From: AR5 sp041499965
GTDB lineage: Bacteria; Methylomirabilota; Methylomirabilia; Rokubacteriales; CSP1-6
Assembly: GCA_041499965.1 (NCBI GenBank)
Contig: JBGQLG010000008.1
Location: 1-64,000, forward strand
DNA length: 64,000 nucleotides
Direction: 5' to 3'
Shown: positions 17,936 to 26,287 of the stretch, one piece after another
Layout: every line of letters begins with the position of its first letter
How positions within the stretch are numbered: the stretch's first letter is position 1
The notes under the pieces: model-generated
Told to the model about the DNA's origin: nothing
Seen by the model: only the letters and a program-made list of their open reading frames with translations
The model's database searches: none
Made by a program: the position numbers and the translations under genes

Positions 17936-18946
17936 CTACGTCTCGTAGGCCCGCTCGAACTGCGAGCGCAGCCGCTCCAGCTCCTCGGCGTCCAGCCGCA
18001 TGCCGAGCGACAGCCCCATCTCGCCGAGGATCGTCTTGATCTCGTTCAGCGACTTCTTGCCGAAGTTCTTGGTCTTCAGCAGCTCGGCCTCGGTCTTCTG
18101 CACGAGATCGGCGATGGTGCGGATGTTGGCCGTCTTCAGGCAGTTGGACGCGCGCACCGACAGCTCGAGCTCGTCGACGTTGCGGAACAGGTTGTCGTTG
18201 AGCTCGGTGCGCGGGTGCGTCTCGTCGTGGTGCGTCTCTTCCTCCTCGGGCATCGCCTCGGGGAAATCGGTCAACAGATTGAAGTGATCCTGCAGGATGC
18301 GCGAGGCCTCGCCCACCGCGACGGCCGGCGTCACGCTCCCGTCGGTCCACACCTCGAGCATCAGCCGCTCGGGCGGCTCCTGGCCGGCCGGCGCCGTCCC
18401 GATCGTCTCGACCTTGAAGTTGACGCGCTGGACCGGCGAGAAGTCCGCGTCGAGGAGGATCGCGTTGATCGGCAGCGCCTCCGGCTCGCGCTTCTCGGCC
18501 GACACGTAGCCGCGCCCGCGCTCGATGCAGACCTCCATCTCGAGCGCGCCGTCCTTGTCGAGCGTAGTCAGCGGGACGTCCGGCGTGAGGATCTGCACGT
18601 CGGCATCCGGCTCGAAGTCACCGGCCTTCACCTGGCCCGCGCCCTGGCCCTTGAGCCGGAGGATCTTGGGCCGGTTCACGTGCAGCGCAAAGACGACCTT
18701 GCGCAGATTCATGATGATGTCGAGCGTGTCCTCGGTGATCCCCGGCATGTGCGAGAACTCGTGGAGCACGTTCTCGATCTTGACCCACGTCGGTGCGGCG
18801 CCGTGGATGGCCGACAGCAGCACGCGGCGATACGCGATGCCGACCGTCAGGGCGAACCCGGGCTCGAAGCTCTCGATCGCGAGCTTGCCGTAGGTTGCAT
18901 CGGACGTGATCCACTCGTGGCGCGTGGGGAGCTGAAGCTCCAGCAT
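17936..18946 (-). CDS. rpoA: RNA polymerase alpha subunit, stand-alone and divergent
   Basis: The 336-residue protein spans a whole alpha subunit: N-terminal assembly domain (about 1-230), an acidic linker (EEEETHHDETHPRTE) and a C-terminal domain (about 250-320). The C-terminal domain keeps the DNA/activator residues Arg265, Asn268, Cys269 and Lys271 and the GKKSL turn. The assembly helix, normally GxTLGNxLRRxLLSS, reads ALTVGIAYRRVLLSA, so several near-invariant positions have changed. Most bacteria encode alpha between rpsD and rplQ; here no ribosomal protein genes are near. It could be the only alpha gene relocated, or a paralogue. The ATG at 18946 has AAGGGGG upstream, and a good promoter lies at 19031-19060. 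Confidence 0.88.
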   Translation of the reverse strand: MLELQLPTRHEWITSDATYGKLAIESFEPGFALTVGIAYRRVLLSAIHGAAPTWVKIENVLHEFSHMPGITEDTLDIIMNLRKVVFALHVNRPKILRLKGQGAGQVKAGDFEPDADVQILTPDVPLTTLDKDGALEMEVCIERGRGYVSAEKREPEALPINAILLDADFSPVQRVNFKVETIGTAPAGQEPPERLMLEVWTDGSVTPAVAVGEASRILQDHFNLLTDFPEAMPEEEETHHDETHPRTELNDNLFRNVDELELSVRASNCLKTANIRTIADLVQKTEAELLKTKNFGKKSLNEIKTILGEMGLSLGMRLDAEELERLRSQFERAYET

Positions 18947-19030
18947 GAGACCCCCTTCAAAGGGTGCGAGGCCCACCGGGGAGCCTGCCGTATAACGGCG
19001 ATATTCAAGGGCTACCGGCCCAGGCCCGAC

Positions 19031-19060
19031 AGTATACCAGACGGTGTCGCCACGCGTCAC
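19031..19060 (-). promoter_or_regulatory. Extended -10 promoter for the rpoA-like gene
   Basis: On the minus strand TGGTATACT is an extended -10 (hexamer TATACT at 19036-19031), with GTGACG at 19060-19055 as -35 and an 18-base spacer. It would give a leader of roughly 80 bases before the ATG at 18946. The same 171-base gap also carries the start region of the divergent mltG, where TAGACT at about 19104 may be its -10. Confidence 0.55.
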
Positions 19061-19117
19061 CGCTGGCCCCACCGCCTGCTCGGCCCCGCCCCCCTGCTCG
19101 GGTAGACTCGATTTACG

Positions 19118-20137
19118 ATGCTGTGGCGCGGACTCGCTCTCCTGATGCTCCTCGGCCTCTCGGCGGCGACGGTCGTGACCTGGCTCGCCCTGAGCCCCAC
19201 CCCCGCCGTACAGGCCGGCCCCCTGATGGTCGAGATCCCGGCCCACGAAGGGGTCCTCGGCATCGCCTCCCGCCTGGCCGACGCCGACGTCGTCCACAGC
19301 CGTTTCGCGTTCCTGGTCTTCACCGCCGGCCGCGGGCGCGTCCGCACCCTGAAGGCCGGCGAGTATGAGATCCCCCGGGACGCCTCCACCCTGGACGTCG
19401 TCGACCTGCTGGCCAGCGGCCGCGTGCGCCAGCACATGGTCCTGCATCCCGAGGGCGCCACGGTCGCCGAGCTGGCCCGGACGCTGGAGGCCGAGCGCCT
19501 GGCCCAGGCCGAGGACGTCATCCGGGCGGCCAGCGACGAGCAGCTGCGGCGCGCCCTCGACGTGCCGGGGCCCAGCCTGGAGGGCTACCTGTTCCCGGAC
19601 ACCTACCAGTTCGTGCGCGGGATGTCGCCCCAGGAGATGCTCACGCGCATGGTGCAACGGATGCGCGCCAAGCTCCCCCCCGAGCTGGTGGCCCGAGCCA
19701 AGGCGCGCGACCTCGACGTGCACCAGCTCCTCACCCTGGCGTCCATCATCGAGCGCGAGGCGGTGGACCCCGAGGAGCAGCGGCTCATTTCCGCGGTCTT
19801 CTGGAACCGGCTGCACGCCGACATGCCCCTGCAGGCGGATCCTACGGTCCAGTACGCCATGGCCAAGGAGCGGCGCACGCTCACGCGGGCCGACCTGGCG
19901 ACCGATCACCCGTACAACACGTACGTGCGGCGCGGGCTGCCGCCCGGTCCCATCGCGAGCCCTGGACTGCCGGCGATCGAGGCCGCGCTCGATCCGGCGC
20001 CCGTCAAGTACCTGTACTTCGTCGCCCGCGACGACCGTCGCCACCACTTCTCGACGACGGTCAACGAGCACAACGCCGCGGTCGCGCGCTATCGGCAGTC
20101 ACGGCTGAACAGCTCGGGCGCGACCTCCCCGCAATAG
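19118..20137 (+). CDS. mltG: Endolytic murein transglycosylase MltG
   Basis: The 339-residue protein has one N-terminal membrane anchor (about residues 5-27), a LysM-like subdomain and the YceG/MltG catalytic domain (about 95-330). The catalytic glutamate is Glu212 in LTLASIIEREAVDPEE. LEGYLFPDTYQF, LQADPTVQYA and YNTYVRRGLPPGPI are further family hallmarks. MltG cuts nascent glycan strands in the periplasm and so limits peptidoglycan chain length. It is transcribed divergently from the rpoA-like gene. In many bacteria it follows ruvX, which is not seen here. Confidence 0.93.
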   Translation: MLWRGLALLMLLGLSAATVVTWLALSPTPAVQAGPLMVEIPAHEGVLGIASRLADADVVHSRFAFLVFTAGRGRVRTLKAGEYEIPRDASTLDVVDLLASGRVRQHMVLHPEGATVAELARTLEAERLAQAEDVIRAASDEQLRRALDVPGPSLEGYLFPDTYQFVRGMSPQEMLTRMVQRMRAKLPPELVARAKARDLDVHQLLTLASIIEREAVDPEEQRLISAVFWNRLHADMPLQADPTVQYAMAKERRTLTRADLATDHPYNTYVRRGLPPGPIASPGLPAIEAALDPAPVKYLYFVARDDRRHHFSTTVNEHNAAVARYRQSRLNSSGATSPQ

Positions 20138-20158
20138 CCCGCCTGTCGCGGTCGATCG

Positions 20159-20182
20159 CCGGGCGCGCCCGCGCGCGCCCGG
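20159..20182 (+). terminator. Strong GC stem-loop after mltG
   Basis: CCGGGCGCGC (20159-20168) and GCGCGCCCGG (20173-20182) form a perfect 10-bp stem with a 4-base loop, 22 bases after the mltG stop. It lacks a T-run. A TATAAG (20208-20213) follows and may be the -10 of a new transcript beginning with the acyltransferase gene. Confidence 0.45.
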
Positions 20183-20222
20183 GTCGCGTAGCCGTCACCC
20201 CCGTGCTATAAGAACCGGCGTC

Positions 20223-20891
20223 ATGTCGCGCTCGACGGCCCTGTCTCCCAGAACCGGCGTGGCCGGCGCGGCAACGCCGTTTCCTTTCGTCTACCAGGCG
20301 CTGCGGCGGCCGGCGCGGGCGGCGCTCGATCGATGGTTCGGCCTGCGGATCGAGGGGCTCGAGCACCTGCCGGCTCACGGTCCGTTCATCGTTGCCGCCA
20401 ATCACCACAACTACCTGGACGGCATCGTGCTGGCGGTGGCGCTGCCGCGGCCCGTGGCGTTCCTCGTCATGCCGCGGGTGTGGCGGGCGACCCCGCTGCA
20501 CCCGCTGCTGCACCGGCAGATCGGCTCGATCATGCTCAAGCTCGAACGGCCCGACGTCGGGGCCCTGCGCCGCGCCCTGGGCGCGCTCGAGCAGGGGCGC
20601 GTCGTCGGGATCTTCCCCGAGGGGCCGTTCAGCGTCCGCGGCCGGCTCGAGCGCGGGCTGCCCGGCGTCGGGCTGCTGGCGCTGCGGGCCGGCGTGCCGG
20701 TGGTGCCGGCCGGGATCAGCGGCACCTACGAGGCGCTCGTCGGCCGCCGCGGCTACATCCCGCGGCCCCATCCCCTGGCCGTGCGCTTCGGTCCGCCCCG
20801 CCACGTCGCCCACGACGCCGGGCACGGCCGGCTGGCGCGCGGCCACATGACACAGCGGATCATGGACGACATCGCGGCGTTGCTGCCATGA
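20223..20891 (+). CDS. 1-acyl-glycerol-3-phosphate acyltransferase family (PlsC-like)
   Basis: The 222-residue membrane-associated acyltransferase has the HX4D catalytic motif (His61 to Asp66, in AANHHNYLDG) and the substrate motif FPEGPFS at 131-137. Such enzymes add the second acyl chain to lysophosphatidic acid, but the family also includes acyltransferases of other lipids. The ATG at 20223 is the first in frame. Its stop overlaps the argH start by four bases (ATGA). No lipid genes are next to it, so PlsC itself is likely but not certain. Confidence 0.8.
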   Translation: MSRSTALSPRTGVAGAATPFPFVYQALRRPARAALDRWFGLRIEGLEHLPAHGPFIVAANHHNYLDGIVLAVALPRPVAFLVMPRVWRATPLHPLLHRQIGSIMLKLERPDVGALRRALGALEQGRVVGIFPEGPFSVRGRLERGLPGVGLLALRAGVPVVPAGISGTYEALVGRRGYIPRPHPLAVRFGPPRHVAHDAGHGRLARGHMTQRIMDDIAALLP

Positions 20892-22276
20892 GCACGCCGG
20901 ACAAGTCGCTCGCGCGCGCGCGGCTGGGTGCCTCGGCCGACCCGACGGCCGCCCACTTCACCGGCTCGCTCGCCTTCGACCGGCGGCTGTGGCCGCACGA
21001 CATCGCCGGCAGCATGGCCTGGACGCGCGCGCTCGGCCGGGCCGGACTGCTCACCGACGCCGAGCGCGACCGGATCGTGGCCGGGCTGGCCGCCGTGCGC
21101 GGCGAGCTCGAGGCCGGCACCTTCCCGTTCCGCCCCGAGCTCGAGGACATCCACATGAATGTGGAGCGCCGGCTGCTGGAGCTGGTCGGCGAGGTCGGCG
21201 GCAAGCTGCACACCGGGCGCTCGCGCAACGACCAGATCGCGCTCGACGAGCGGCTCTACCTCAGGGACGTCACCGCCGGCACCGGCGAGGCCCTGCGCGG
21301 CGTGCAGCAGGCGCTGGTGGCGCGGGCGGCCGAGCACGTGGACGCGCCGATGCCCGGCTACACGCACATGCAGCGCGCCCAGCCCATCGTGCTGGCCCAC
21401 CACCTGCTGGCCTACGTCTTCATGCTGCAGCGCGACCGCGACCGCTTCGCGACGTGCGCGCTCCGGGCCGACGTGATGCCGCTGGGCGCCGCCGCCCTGG
21501 CCGGCGCGGCCTTCCCGATCGACCAGGAAGCGCTGGCCCGCGATCTCGGCTTCGCGGCCGTGGCACCCAACAGCCTGGATGCGGTCAGTGATCGGGACTA
21601 CGTGCTCGACTACCTCGCCGCCGCGGCCATCACCGGCATGCATCTGTCGCGGCTGGCCGCCGACCTCACCCTGTGGGCCACGGCCGAGTTCGGCTTCGTC
21701 GAGTTCGACGACGCGTTCGCCACCGGCTCGTCGATCATGCCGCAGAAGAAGAACCCCGACGTGGCCGAGCTGATCCGCGGCAAGAGCGGGCGACTGTACG
21801 GCAACCTCATGGCGGTGCTCACCCTCATGAAGGGGCTGCCGCTGGCCTACAACTCCGACATGCAGGAGGACAAGGAGGCGTTCTTCGACTCCGTCGACAC
21901 GCTCGAGGCCATCGGGGGCGTGCTCCCGCCCATGCTCGCCTCGCTCACCTTCCGCACCGACCGCATGCGCGCCGCCGCCGGTGAGAACTTCGCGACCGCG
22001 ACCGATCTCGCCGACTACCTGGTCCGCCAGGGGCTGCCCTTCCGCGAGGGCCACGAGATCGTGGGCAAGGTCGTCCGCTACGCGCTCGAGCGCGGCGTCA
22101 CGCTCGAGCAGCTCAGCCTGGACGAGCTGCGCCGCTTCTCTGATCGCATCGACGCCGACGTCCACCAGGCGCTCACCGTCGAGGCCTCGCTGCGCGCCCG
22201 CGCCGTGATCGGCGGCACTGCGCCCGAGGCGGTACGGCGGGCCCTGGCGCAGGCGCGCGAGCTGATCGGCGCATGA
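20888..22276 (+). CDS. argH: Argininosuccinate lyase
   Basis: The 462-residue enzyme cleaves argininosuccinate to arginine and fumarate, the last step of arginine synthesis. The superfamily signature GSSIMPQKKNPD at 280-291 with the catalytic serine, the second catalytic motif PGYTHMQRAQP at 156-166 (His160), and LHTGRSRNDQ near 107-116 are intact. Length is standard. It overlaps plsC upstream and the lipoprotein gene downstream, both by four bases. In several deltaproteobacteria argH also precedes a lipoprotein gene and lysine genes, the same order as here except that lysA is missing. Confidence 0.95.
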   Translation: MSTPDKSLARARLGASADPTAAHFTGSLAFDRRLWPHDIAGSMAWTRALGRAGLLTDAERDRIVAGLAAVRGELEAGTFPFRPELEDIHMNVERRLLELVGEVGGKLHTGRSRNDQIALDERLYLRDVTAGTGEALRGVQQALVARAAEHVDAPMPGYTHMQRAQPIVLAHHLLAYVFMLQRDRDRFATCALRADVMPLGAAALAGAAFPIDQEALARDLGFAAVAPNSLDAVSDRDYVLDYLAAAAITGMHLSRLAADLTLWATAEFGFVEFDDAFATGSSIMPQKKNPDVAELIRGKSGRLYGNLMAVLTLMKGLPLAYNSDMQEDKEAFFDSVDTLEAIGGVLPPMLASLTFRTDRMRAAAGENFATATDLADYLVRQGLPFREGHEIVGKVVRYALERGVTLEQLSLDELRRFSDRIDADVHQALTVEASLRARAVIGGTAPEAVRRALAQARELIGA

Positions 22277-23361
22277 GCCGCGGCCGCCGCCGCGCGCTGG
22301 CGCCGCTGCTGGCGGCGGCGCTGGTGCTGGTGGCGCTGGGGGCCTGCGGCCGCAAGGGCCCCCCCGTCGCGCCGGAGCGCCGCGTGCCCCAGCCGGTGGC
22401 CGACCTGCGCGGCCTCGTGCGCCAGGGCGCCGTGGAGCTGACGTGGTCGGTGCCGCGCCGCCGCGTCGACAATTCCCGGCTCGTCGATCCCGGCCTGGCG
22501 CGCGTGTTCCGCGCCGACGACGCCGGCCAGGGCGATCCCAAGCCCGCCCTGCTCCTCGACGACCGCGTCGCCGGCTACGCCGAGGTGGGCACGGTGCAGC
22601 TCTCGGAGCCGCCCTCGCCGCTCGTGCAGAGTGGCCGCATCCTGTTCACCGACCGGCTCGGCCTCGCTCTCGGCCGCCGCTACACCTACGTGGTCCTGAC
22701 CGCCGACGCCCAGGGCCGCACCAGCCCGCCGTCGGCGCGGCTCACGCTGACGTTCGTGGCCGGGCCCGAGCCGCCCGGCGGCCTGCGCGCGGAGGTCGGC
22801 GAGCGGCAGGTCCGTCTGAGCTGGCAGCCACCGGCGCGGTTCGCCGACGGCACACCCGTCACCGACCCGCTCGTGTACGAGATCCTGCGCGCACCGTCCG
22901 CCGAGGCGCCGCTGGCGCCGATCGCCCGCACCGCCCCCGGCGTCACGTCGGCGACCGACCGCGGCCTCGAGAACGATCGCCCGTACTTCTACGCGGTGCG
23001 CGCGATCCGCGCGGCGGGCGCCACGACGGCCGAGGGCGAGACGACGGCGCGGATCACGGCGACAGCGATCGACGTGACACCGCCGGCGCCGCCCACCGAC
23101 CTGGTGGCCATCCCCTCGGCGCACGAGGTGCGCCTGTCGTGGACGCCCGGCCCCGAGGCCGACCTGGGCGGCTACATCATCTACCGCGCCCAGGGCTCCG
23201 GCCTGTTCATGCGAGTGGGCTCGGTCCGGGCCCCGGCCAGCACGTTCACCGATCGCGACCTGGCGCCCGGGAACTACCGGTACGCGGTGAGCGCCCAGGA
23301 CACCAGCGCGCGGGCCAACGAGAGCGGACGCTCCAACGAGGCGAGCGTCACCGTCCCCTGA
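22273..23361 (+). CDS. Lipoprotein with LptM-like N-terminus and fibronectin type III domains
   Basis: The 362-residue lipoprotein has a signal peptide with lipobox LGAC (Cys25). Right after the cysteine comes GRKGPPVAP, very like the CGxKGPLxxP motif of LptM/YifL, a small lipoprotein that helps LptD mature. The rest folds into fibronectin-type-III-like beta domains, roughly at 40-155, 160-253 and 257-350 (for example LSWQPPARF and LSWTPGPEADLGGYIIYR). The gene lies between argH and dapA, the neighbourhood where LptM-type lipoproteins are found. This looks like an LptM motif joined to surface or periplasmic beta domains. The function is unproven. Confidence 0.75.
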   Translation: MSRGRRRALAPLLAAALVLVALGACGRKGPPVAPERRVPQPVADLRGLVRQGAVELTWSVPRRRVDNSRLVDPGLARVFRADDAGQGDPKPALLLDDRVAGYAEVGTVQLSEPPSPLVQSGRILFTDRLGLALGRRYTYVVLTADAQGRTSPPSARLTLTFVAGPEPPGGLRAEVGERQVRLSWQPPARFADGTPVTDPLVYEILRAPSAEAPLAPIARTAPGVTSATDRGLENDRPYFYAVRAIRAAGATTAEGETTARITATAIDVTPPAPPTDLVAIPSAHEVRLSWTPGPEADLGGYIIYRAQGSGLFMRVGSVRAPASTFTDRDLAPGNYRYAVSAQDTSARANESGRSNEASVTVP

Positions 23362-23374
23362 GGCGGCCCGCGCC

Positions 23375-23403
23375 TTGACTTCACACGCAAAAAAGGCAAC
23401 GAT
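23375..23403 (+). promoter_or_regulatory. Possible promoter for dapA-dapB
   Basis: TTGACT at 23375-23380 is a 5/6 match to the -35 consensus. A 17-base spacer containing an A-tract (AAAAAA) leads to AACGAT at 23398-23403, a weak -10. It lies in the 78-base gap before dapA, the first gap of any size since plsC, so a separate dap transcript may start here. Confidence 0.4.
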
Positions 23404-23439
23404 CACCCTCACGTGAGCGCCGCCGGGGGGACGAGAGCT

Positions 23440-24330
23440 ATGAGCCAGACGACGTTTTCGGGTTCGTTCGTCGCGTTGGTCACCCCGTTCCGCAATGGAC
23501 GCGTCGACGAGGCGACGTTGCGGGAACTGGTCGAGTTCCAGATCACTCACGGCACCGACGGCCTGATCCCGTGCGGGACGACCGGCGAGTCGCCGACGCT
23601 CAACCACGACGAGCACAAGCGCGTCGTCGAGATCGTCGTCGAGGCGGCGCGCCAGCGCGTGCACGTCGTCGCCGGGACCGGCTCGAACTCCACCGCCGAG
23701 GCGATCGATCTGACGAAGCACGCCGAGCGGGCGGGCGCCAGCGGCGCGCTGGTGGTCAATCCGTACTACAACAAGCCGACCCAGGAAGGTCTCTACCAGC
23801 ACTACCGGGCGGTCGCCGACGCGGTATCGATTCCGATCATCACGTACAACATCGCGAGCCGCACCGCCGTCAACGTGGAGACCGCCACGATGGCGCGGCT
23901 GGCCCGTGACTGCAAGAACATCGTCGGCGTCAAGGAAGCCTCGGGCAGCCTCGACCAGATGAGCCAGGTCATCGCCGCCTGCGGGCCGAGCTTCTGCGTG
24001 CTGTCGGGTGACGACAACATCACGCTGGCGCTTCTGGCCATCGGCGGCCACGGCGTCGTCTCCGTCATCGCCAACATCGTGCCGCGGGAGACGGCCGACA
24101 TGGTCCACGCCGCCCTCGACGGCGACTTCAAGCGCGCGCGGGAGCTGCACTACCGGCTCTTCCCACTGGCCCGGGCGGCCTTCCTCGAGACCAACCCGAT
24201 CCCGATCAAGGAAGCCATGGCCATGGCCGGCATGCTCGAGCCCGAGTTCCGGCTGCCGATGTGCCGGATGAGCGAGGCCAACCGCGAGACGCTGCGCGGG
24301 ATCCTCCGGCAGTACGCGCTCGTCACATAA
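23440..24330 (+). CDS. dapA: 4-hydroxy-tetrahydrodipicolinate synthase
   Basis: The 296-residue TIM-barrel enzyme condenses pyruvate with aspartate semialdehyde, the first step committed to lysine and diaminopimelate. The Schiff-base lysine is Lys165 in GVKEASG, and the proton-relay and substrate residues are Thr47/Thr48 (CGTTGESP), Tyr136 and Arg141. VVNPYYNKPTQEGLYQHY is the family signature. The ATG at 23440 is chosen over the in-frame GTG at 23413 because it gives the usual N-terminus SGSFVALVTPF. dapB follows 13 bases later. Confidence 0.95.
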   Translation: MSQTTFSGSFVALVTPFRNGRVDEATLRELVEFQITHGTDGLIPCGTTGESPTLNHDEHKRVVEIVVEAARQRVHVVAGTGSNSTAEAIDLTKHAERAGASGALVVNPYYNKPTQEGLYQHYRAVADAVSIPIITYNIASRTAVNVETATMARLARDCKNIVGVKEASGSLDQMSQVIAACGPSFCVLSGDDNITLALLAIGGHGVVSVIANIVPRETADMVHAALDGDFKRARELHYRLFPLARAAFLETNPIPIKEAMAMAGMLEPEFRLPMCRMSEANRETLRGILRQYALVT

Positions 24331-24343
24331 CCGAGATCCGACC

Positions 24344-25189
24344 GTGACCGCCACCGCACCGCCCGCCGGGCGTCCCGACGCCCGCGCGGTGGCCCTCGTC
24401 GTCGCCGGCGCCGCCGGCCGGATGGGCACCCGCATCGTCGCCCTCGCGCGCGCGACCCCCGAGGTCCGCGTCGTCGCCGCGCTCGAGGCGGCCGGCCACC
24501 GCGCCCTCGGCGCCGACGCCGGCGAGCTGGCCGGCATCGGCCCCGCCGGCGTGGTGCTGGGCAGTGACGCGGCCGCCGCCATCACCGCCGACCGCGTGCT
24601 GGTGGAGTTCTCCATCCCGGAGGCCTCGCTCGAGCACCTGCGGCTGGTCGCCGCCGCCGGAGCCCGGGCGGTGATCGGCACCACCGGCTTCTCGGCGGCC
24701 CAGCGCGCCGAGATCGCCACGCTGGCCCGCCGCGCGGCCATCATGCAGGCGCCCAACATGTCGGTCGCGGTCACGCTGGCCTTCAAGCTGCTGCCGATCA
24801 TGGCCCGGGCGCTGGGCGACGACTACGACGTCGAGATCACCGAGACCCACCATCGCTTCAAGAAGGATGCGCCGAGCGGTACCGCCGTGCGCATGGCCGA
24901 GCTGGTGGCCGAGGCCCTCGGCCGCGACCTCGAGCAGGTCGGCGTGTACGGCCGCCAGGGGCTGCCGGGCGAGCGCACCGGCCAGGAGATCGGGGTGATG
25001 TCGCTGCGCTCGGGCGACGTCGTCGGTGAGCACACGGTGTCGTTCGGCAGCCTGGGCGAGCGCCTGGAGCTCACGCATCGCGCCCACAGTCGCGACACGT
25101 TCGCGCGCGGGGCGCTGCGGGCCGCCCGCTGGATCGTCGGGCAGCCACCCGGCCTGTACTCGATGGCCGACGTGCTGGGGCTCGCCTGA
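24344..25189 (+). CDS. dapB: 4-hydroxy-tetrahydrodipicolinate reductase
   Basis: The 281-residue NAD(P)H-dependent reductase acts after DapA. The dinucleotide motif GAAGRMG is at 22-28. The catalytic signature ETHHRFKKDAPSGTA has His169/His170 and Lys173/Lys174 in place. Start is GTG at 24344. The residues before VALVVAGAAGRMG (about 15) are longer than usual and low in complexity. It follows dapA directly. With dapL at 15.8 kb it completes three consecutive steps of the DapL route; dapF and lysA are not in the window. Confidence 0.95.
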   Translation: MTATAPPAGRPDARAVALVVAGAAGRMGTRIVALARATPEVRVVAALEAAGHRALGADAGELAGIGPAGVVLGSDAAAAITADRVLVEFSIPEASLEHLRLVAAAGARAVIGTTGFSAAQRAEIATLARRAAIMQAPNMSVAVTLAFKLLPIMARALGDDYDVEITETHHRFKKDAPSGTAVRMAELVAEALGRDLEQVGVYGRQGLPGERTGQEIGVMSLRSGDVVGEHTVSFGSLGERLELTHRAHSRDTFARGALRAARWIVGQPPGLYSMADVLGLA

Positions 25190-25192
25190 GTC

Positions 25193-25928
25193 GTGCAGAT
25201 CGTGCGCTTTCGAGGACCAGACGCGCTACGGCGTCCTCGACGGGGCCACGGTGATCGAGTACGCCGGCACGCCGTGGACGCGCTTCCAGCGCGGGCGGCG
25301 CCGCTTCGCGCTGCGCCAGGTCGTGCTGCTGGCGCCGGTCCTGCCCTCCAAGATCGTCGGCGTCGGCCGCCCCACCCGCGAGCCGGCGCGGCGCGACGAC
25401 GCGCGGGTGTTCTTCAAGCCGATCAGCGCCCTGGTCGGGCCCGACGATCCGATCGTCGCCCCCGCCGCCAGCCGGCACCTCGAGTGCGAGGCGGCGCTGG
25501 GGGCGGTGATCAAGCGCCGCTGCCGCAACGTGCTGGCCGCGCGGGCGCGTGAGTACGTGCTGGGCTACGCCGGGCTCAACGACGTCGTCGCGCGCGACAT
25601 CCAGACGCGCGACGGCGACTGGACGCGCGCCAAGGCCTTCGACACCTTCTGTCCGATGGGACCGTGCATCACCACCGACCTCGATCCCAACACGGCCACG
25701 ATCGAGACGTGGGTGAACGGCATGCTGCGCGCGACCGGCTCGACCAGGGAGCTGGGCTACGGCATGGAGGACGTCCTGGCCCGCGTCTCCGAGGTGATGA
25801 CGCTGCTGCCCGGCGACGTGGTGGCCACCGGCGCGCCCGGCGTCTCGGGCCCGGTGGACGCGGGCGACCGGGTGGAGATCCGCATCGCCGGCGGCGGCTG
25901 CCTCAAGAACCTGGTGGTGCGCCTGTGA
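25193..25928 (+). CDS. Fumarylacetoacetate hydrolase family protein, frameshifted near its start
   Basis: The product resembles short (about 245-residue) FAH-family hydrolases/isomerases that act on acylpyruvate or 2-oxo-hepta-dioate type substrates. FAH-like stretches are HLECEAALGAVIKRRCR, GYAGLNDVVARDIQ and the C-terminal LPGDVVATGAPGVSGPV. Metal-site residues look present, although the middle of the fold is compact. The natural start GTG at 25193 encodes VQIVRF, but the frame then breaks: one extra C at about 25211 separates it from the downstream frame (EDQTRYGVLDG). Removing that base gives one 244-residue frame. This could be a real mutation, an assembly or sequencing error, or translation could begin at a later GTG (25252). 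It lies between dapB and folB. Confidence 0.65.
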
Positions 25929-26287
25929 CGACCGACCGGCTGCTGCTCGAGGACGTGCGCTTCTACGGCCACCACGGCGTGAGCAAGGCCGAGCAGACGG
26001 TCGGCGTGTGGTTCTCGGTCGACGCCGAGCTGGCCGTGGACCTGGCTCCGGCCGCCGTCTCCGACGACCTCGCCGCCGCCGTGGACTACGGCGCGGTGGC
26101 CCGCCGCATCGTCGAGATCGGGACGGAGGGCCGCGTGAACCTCATCGAGCGGCTGGCCGGGCTTATCGCCCAGGCGCTGCTCCGCGAGTTCCCGACCCAC
26201 CAGGTCCGCGTGCGGGTGCGCAAGCTGACGCCACCGCTCCAGGGGCTGGTCGGCACGCCGTCGGTCGAGCTGGTGCGGACGCGCTGA
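25925..26287 (+). CDS. folB: Dihydroneopterin aldolase
   Basis: The 120-residue enzyme converts dihydroneopterin to 6-hydroxymethyl-dihydropterin in folate synthesis. The N-terminal RLLLEDVRFYGHHGVSKAE, the central NLIERLAGLIAQALL and the C-terminal KLTPPLQGLVGTPSVEL are typical, and the length is standard. The start is GTG at 25925, overlapping the previous stop by four bases. folK follows with a one-base overlap, the usual folB-folK pairing. Confidence 0.92.
   Translation: MTTDRLLLEDVRFYGHHGVSKAEQTVGVWFSVDAELAVDLAPAAVSDDLAAAVDYGAVARRIVEIGTEGRVNLIERLAGLIAQALLREFPTHQVRVRVRKLTPPLQGLVGTPSVELVRTR

Noticed and set aside
25193..25552. 119-codon frame starting at the FAH gene GTG
   Set aside because: Only its first six codons match the family; the rest is the wrong frame after the shift.
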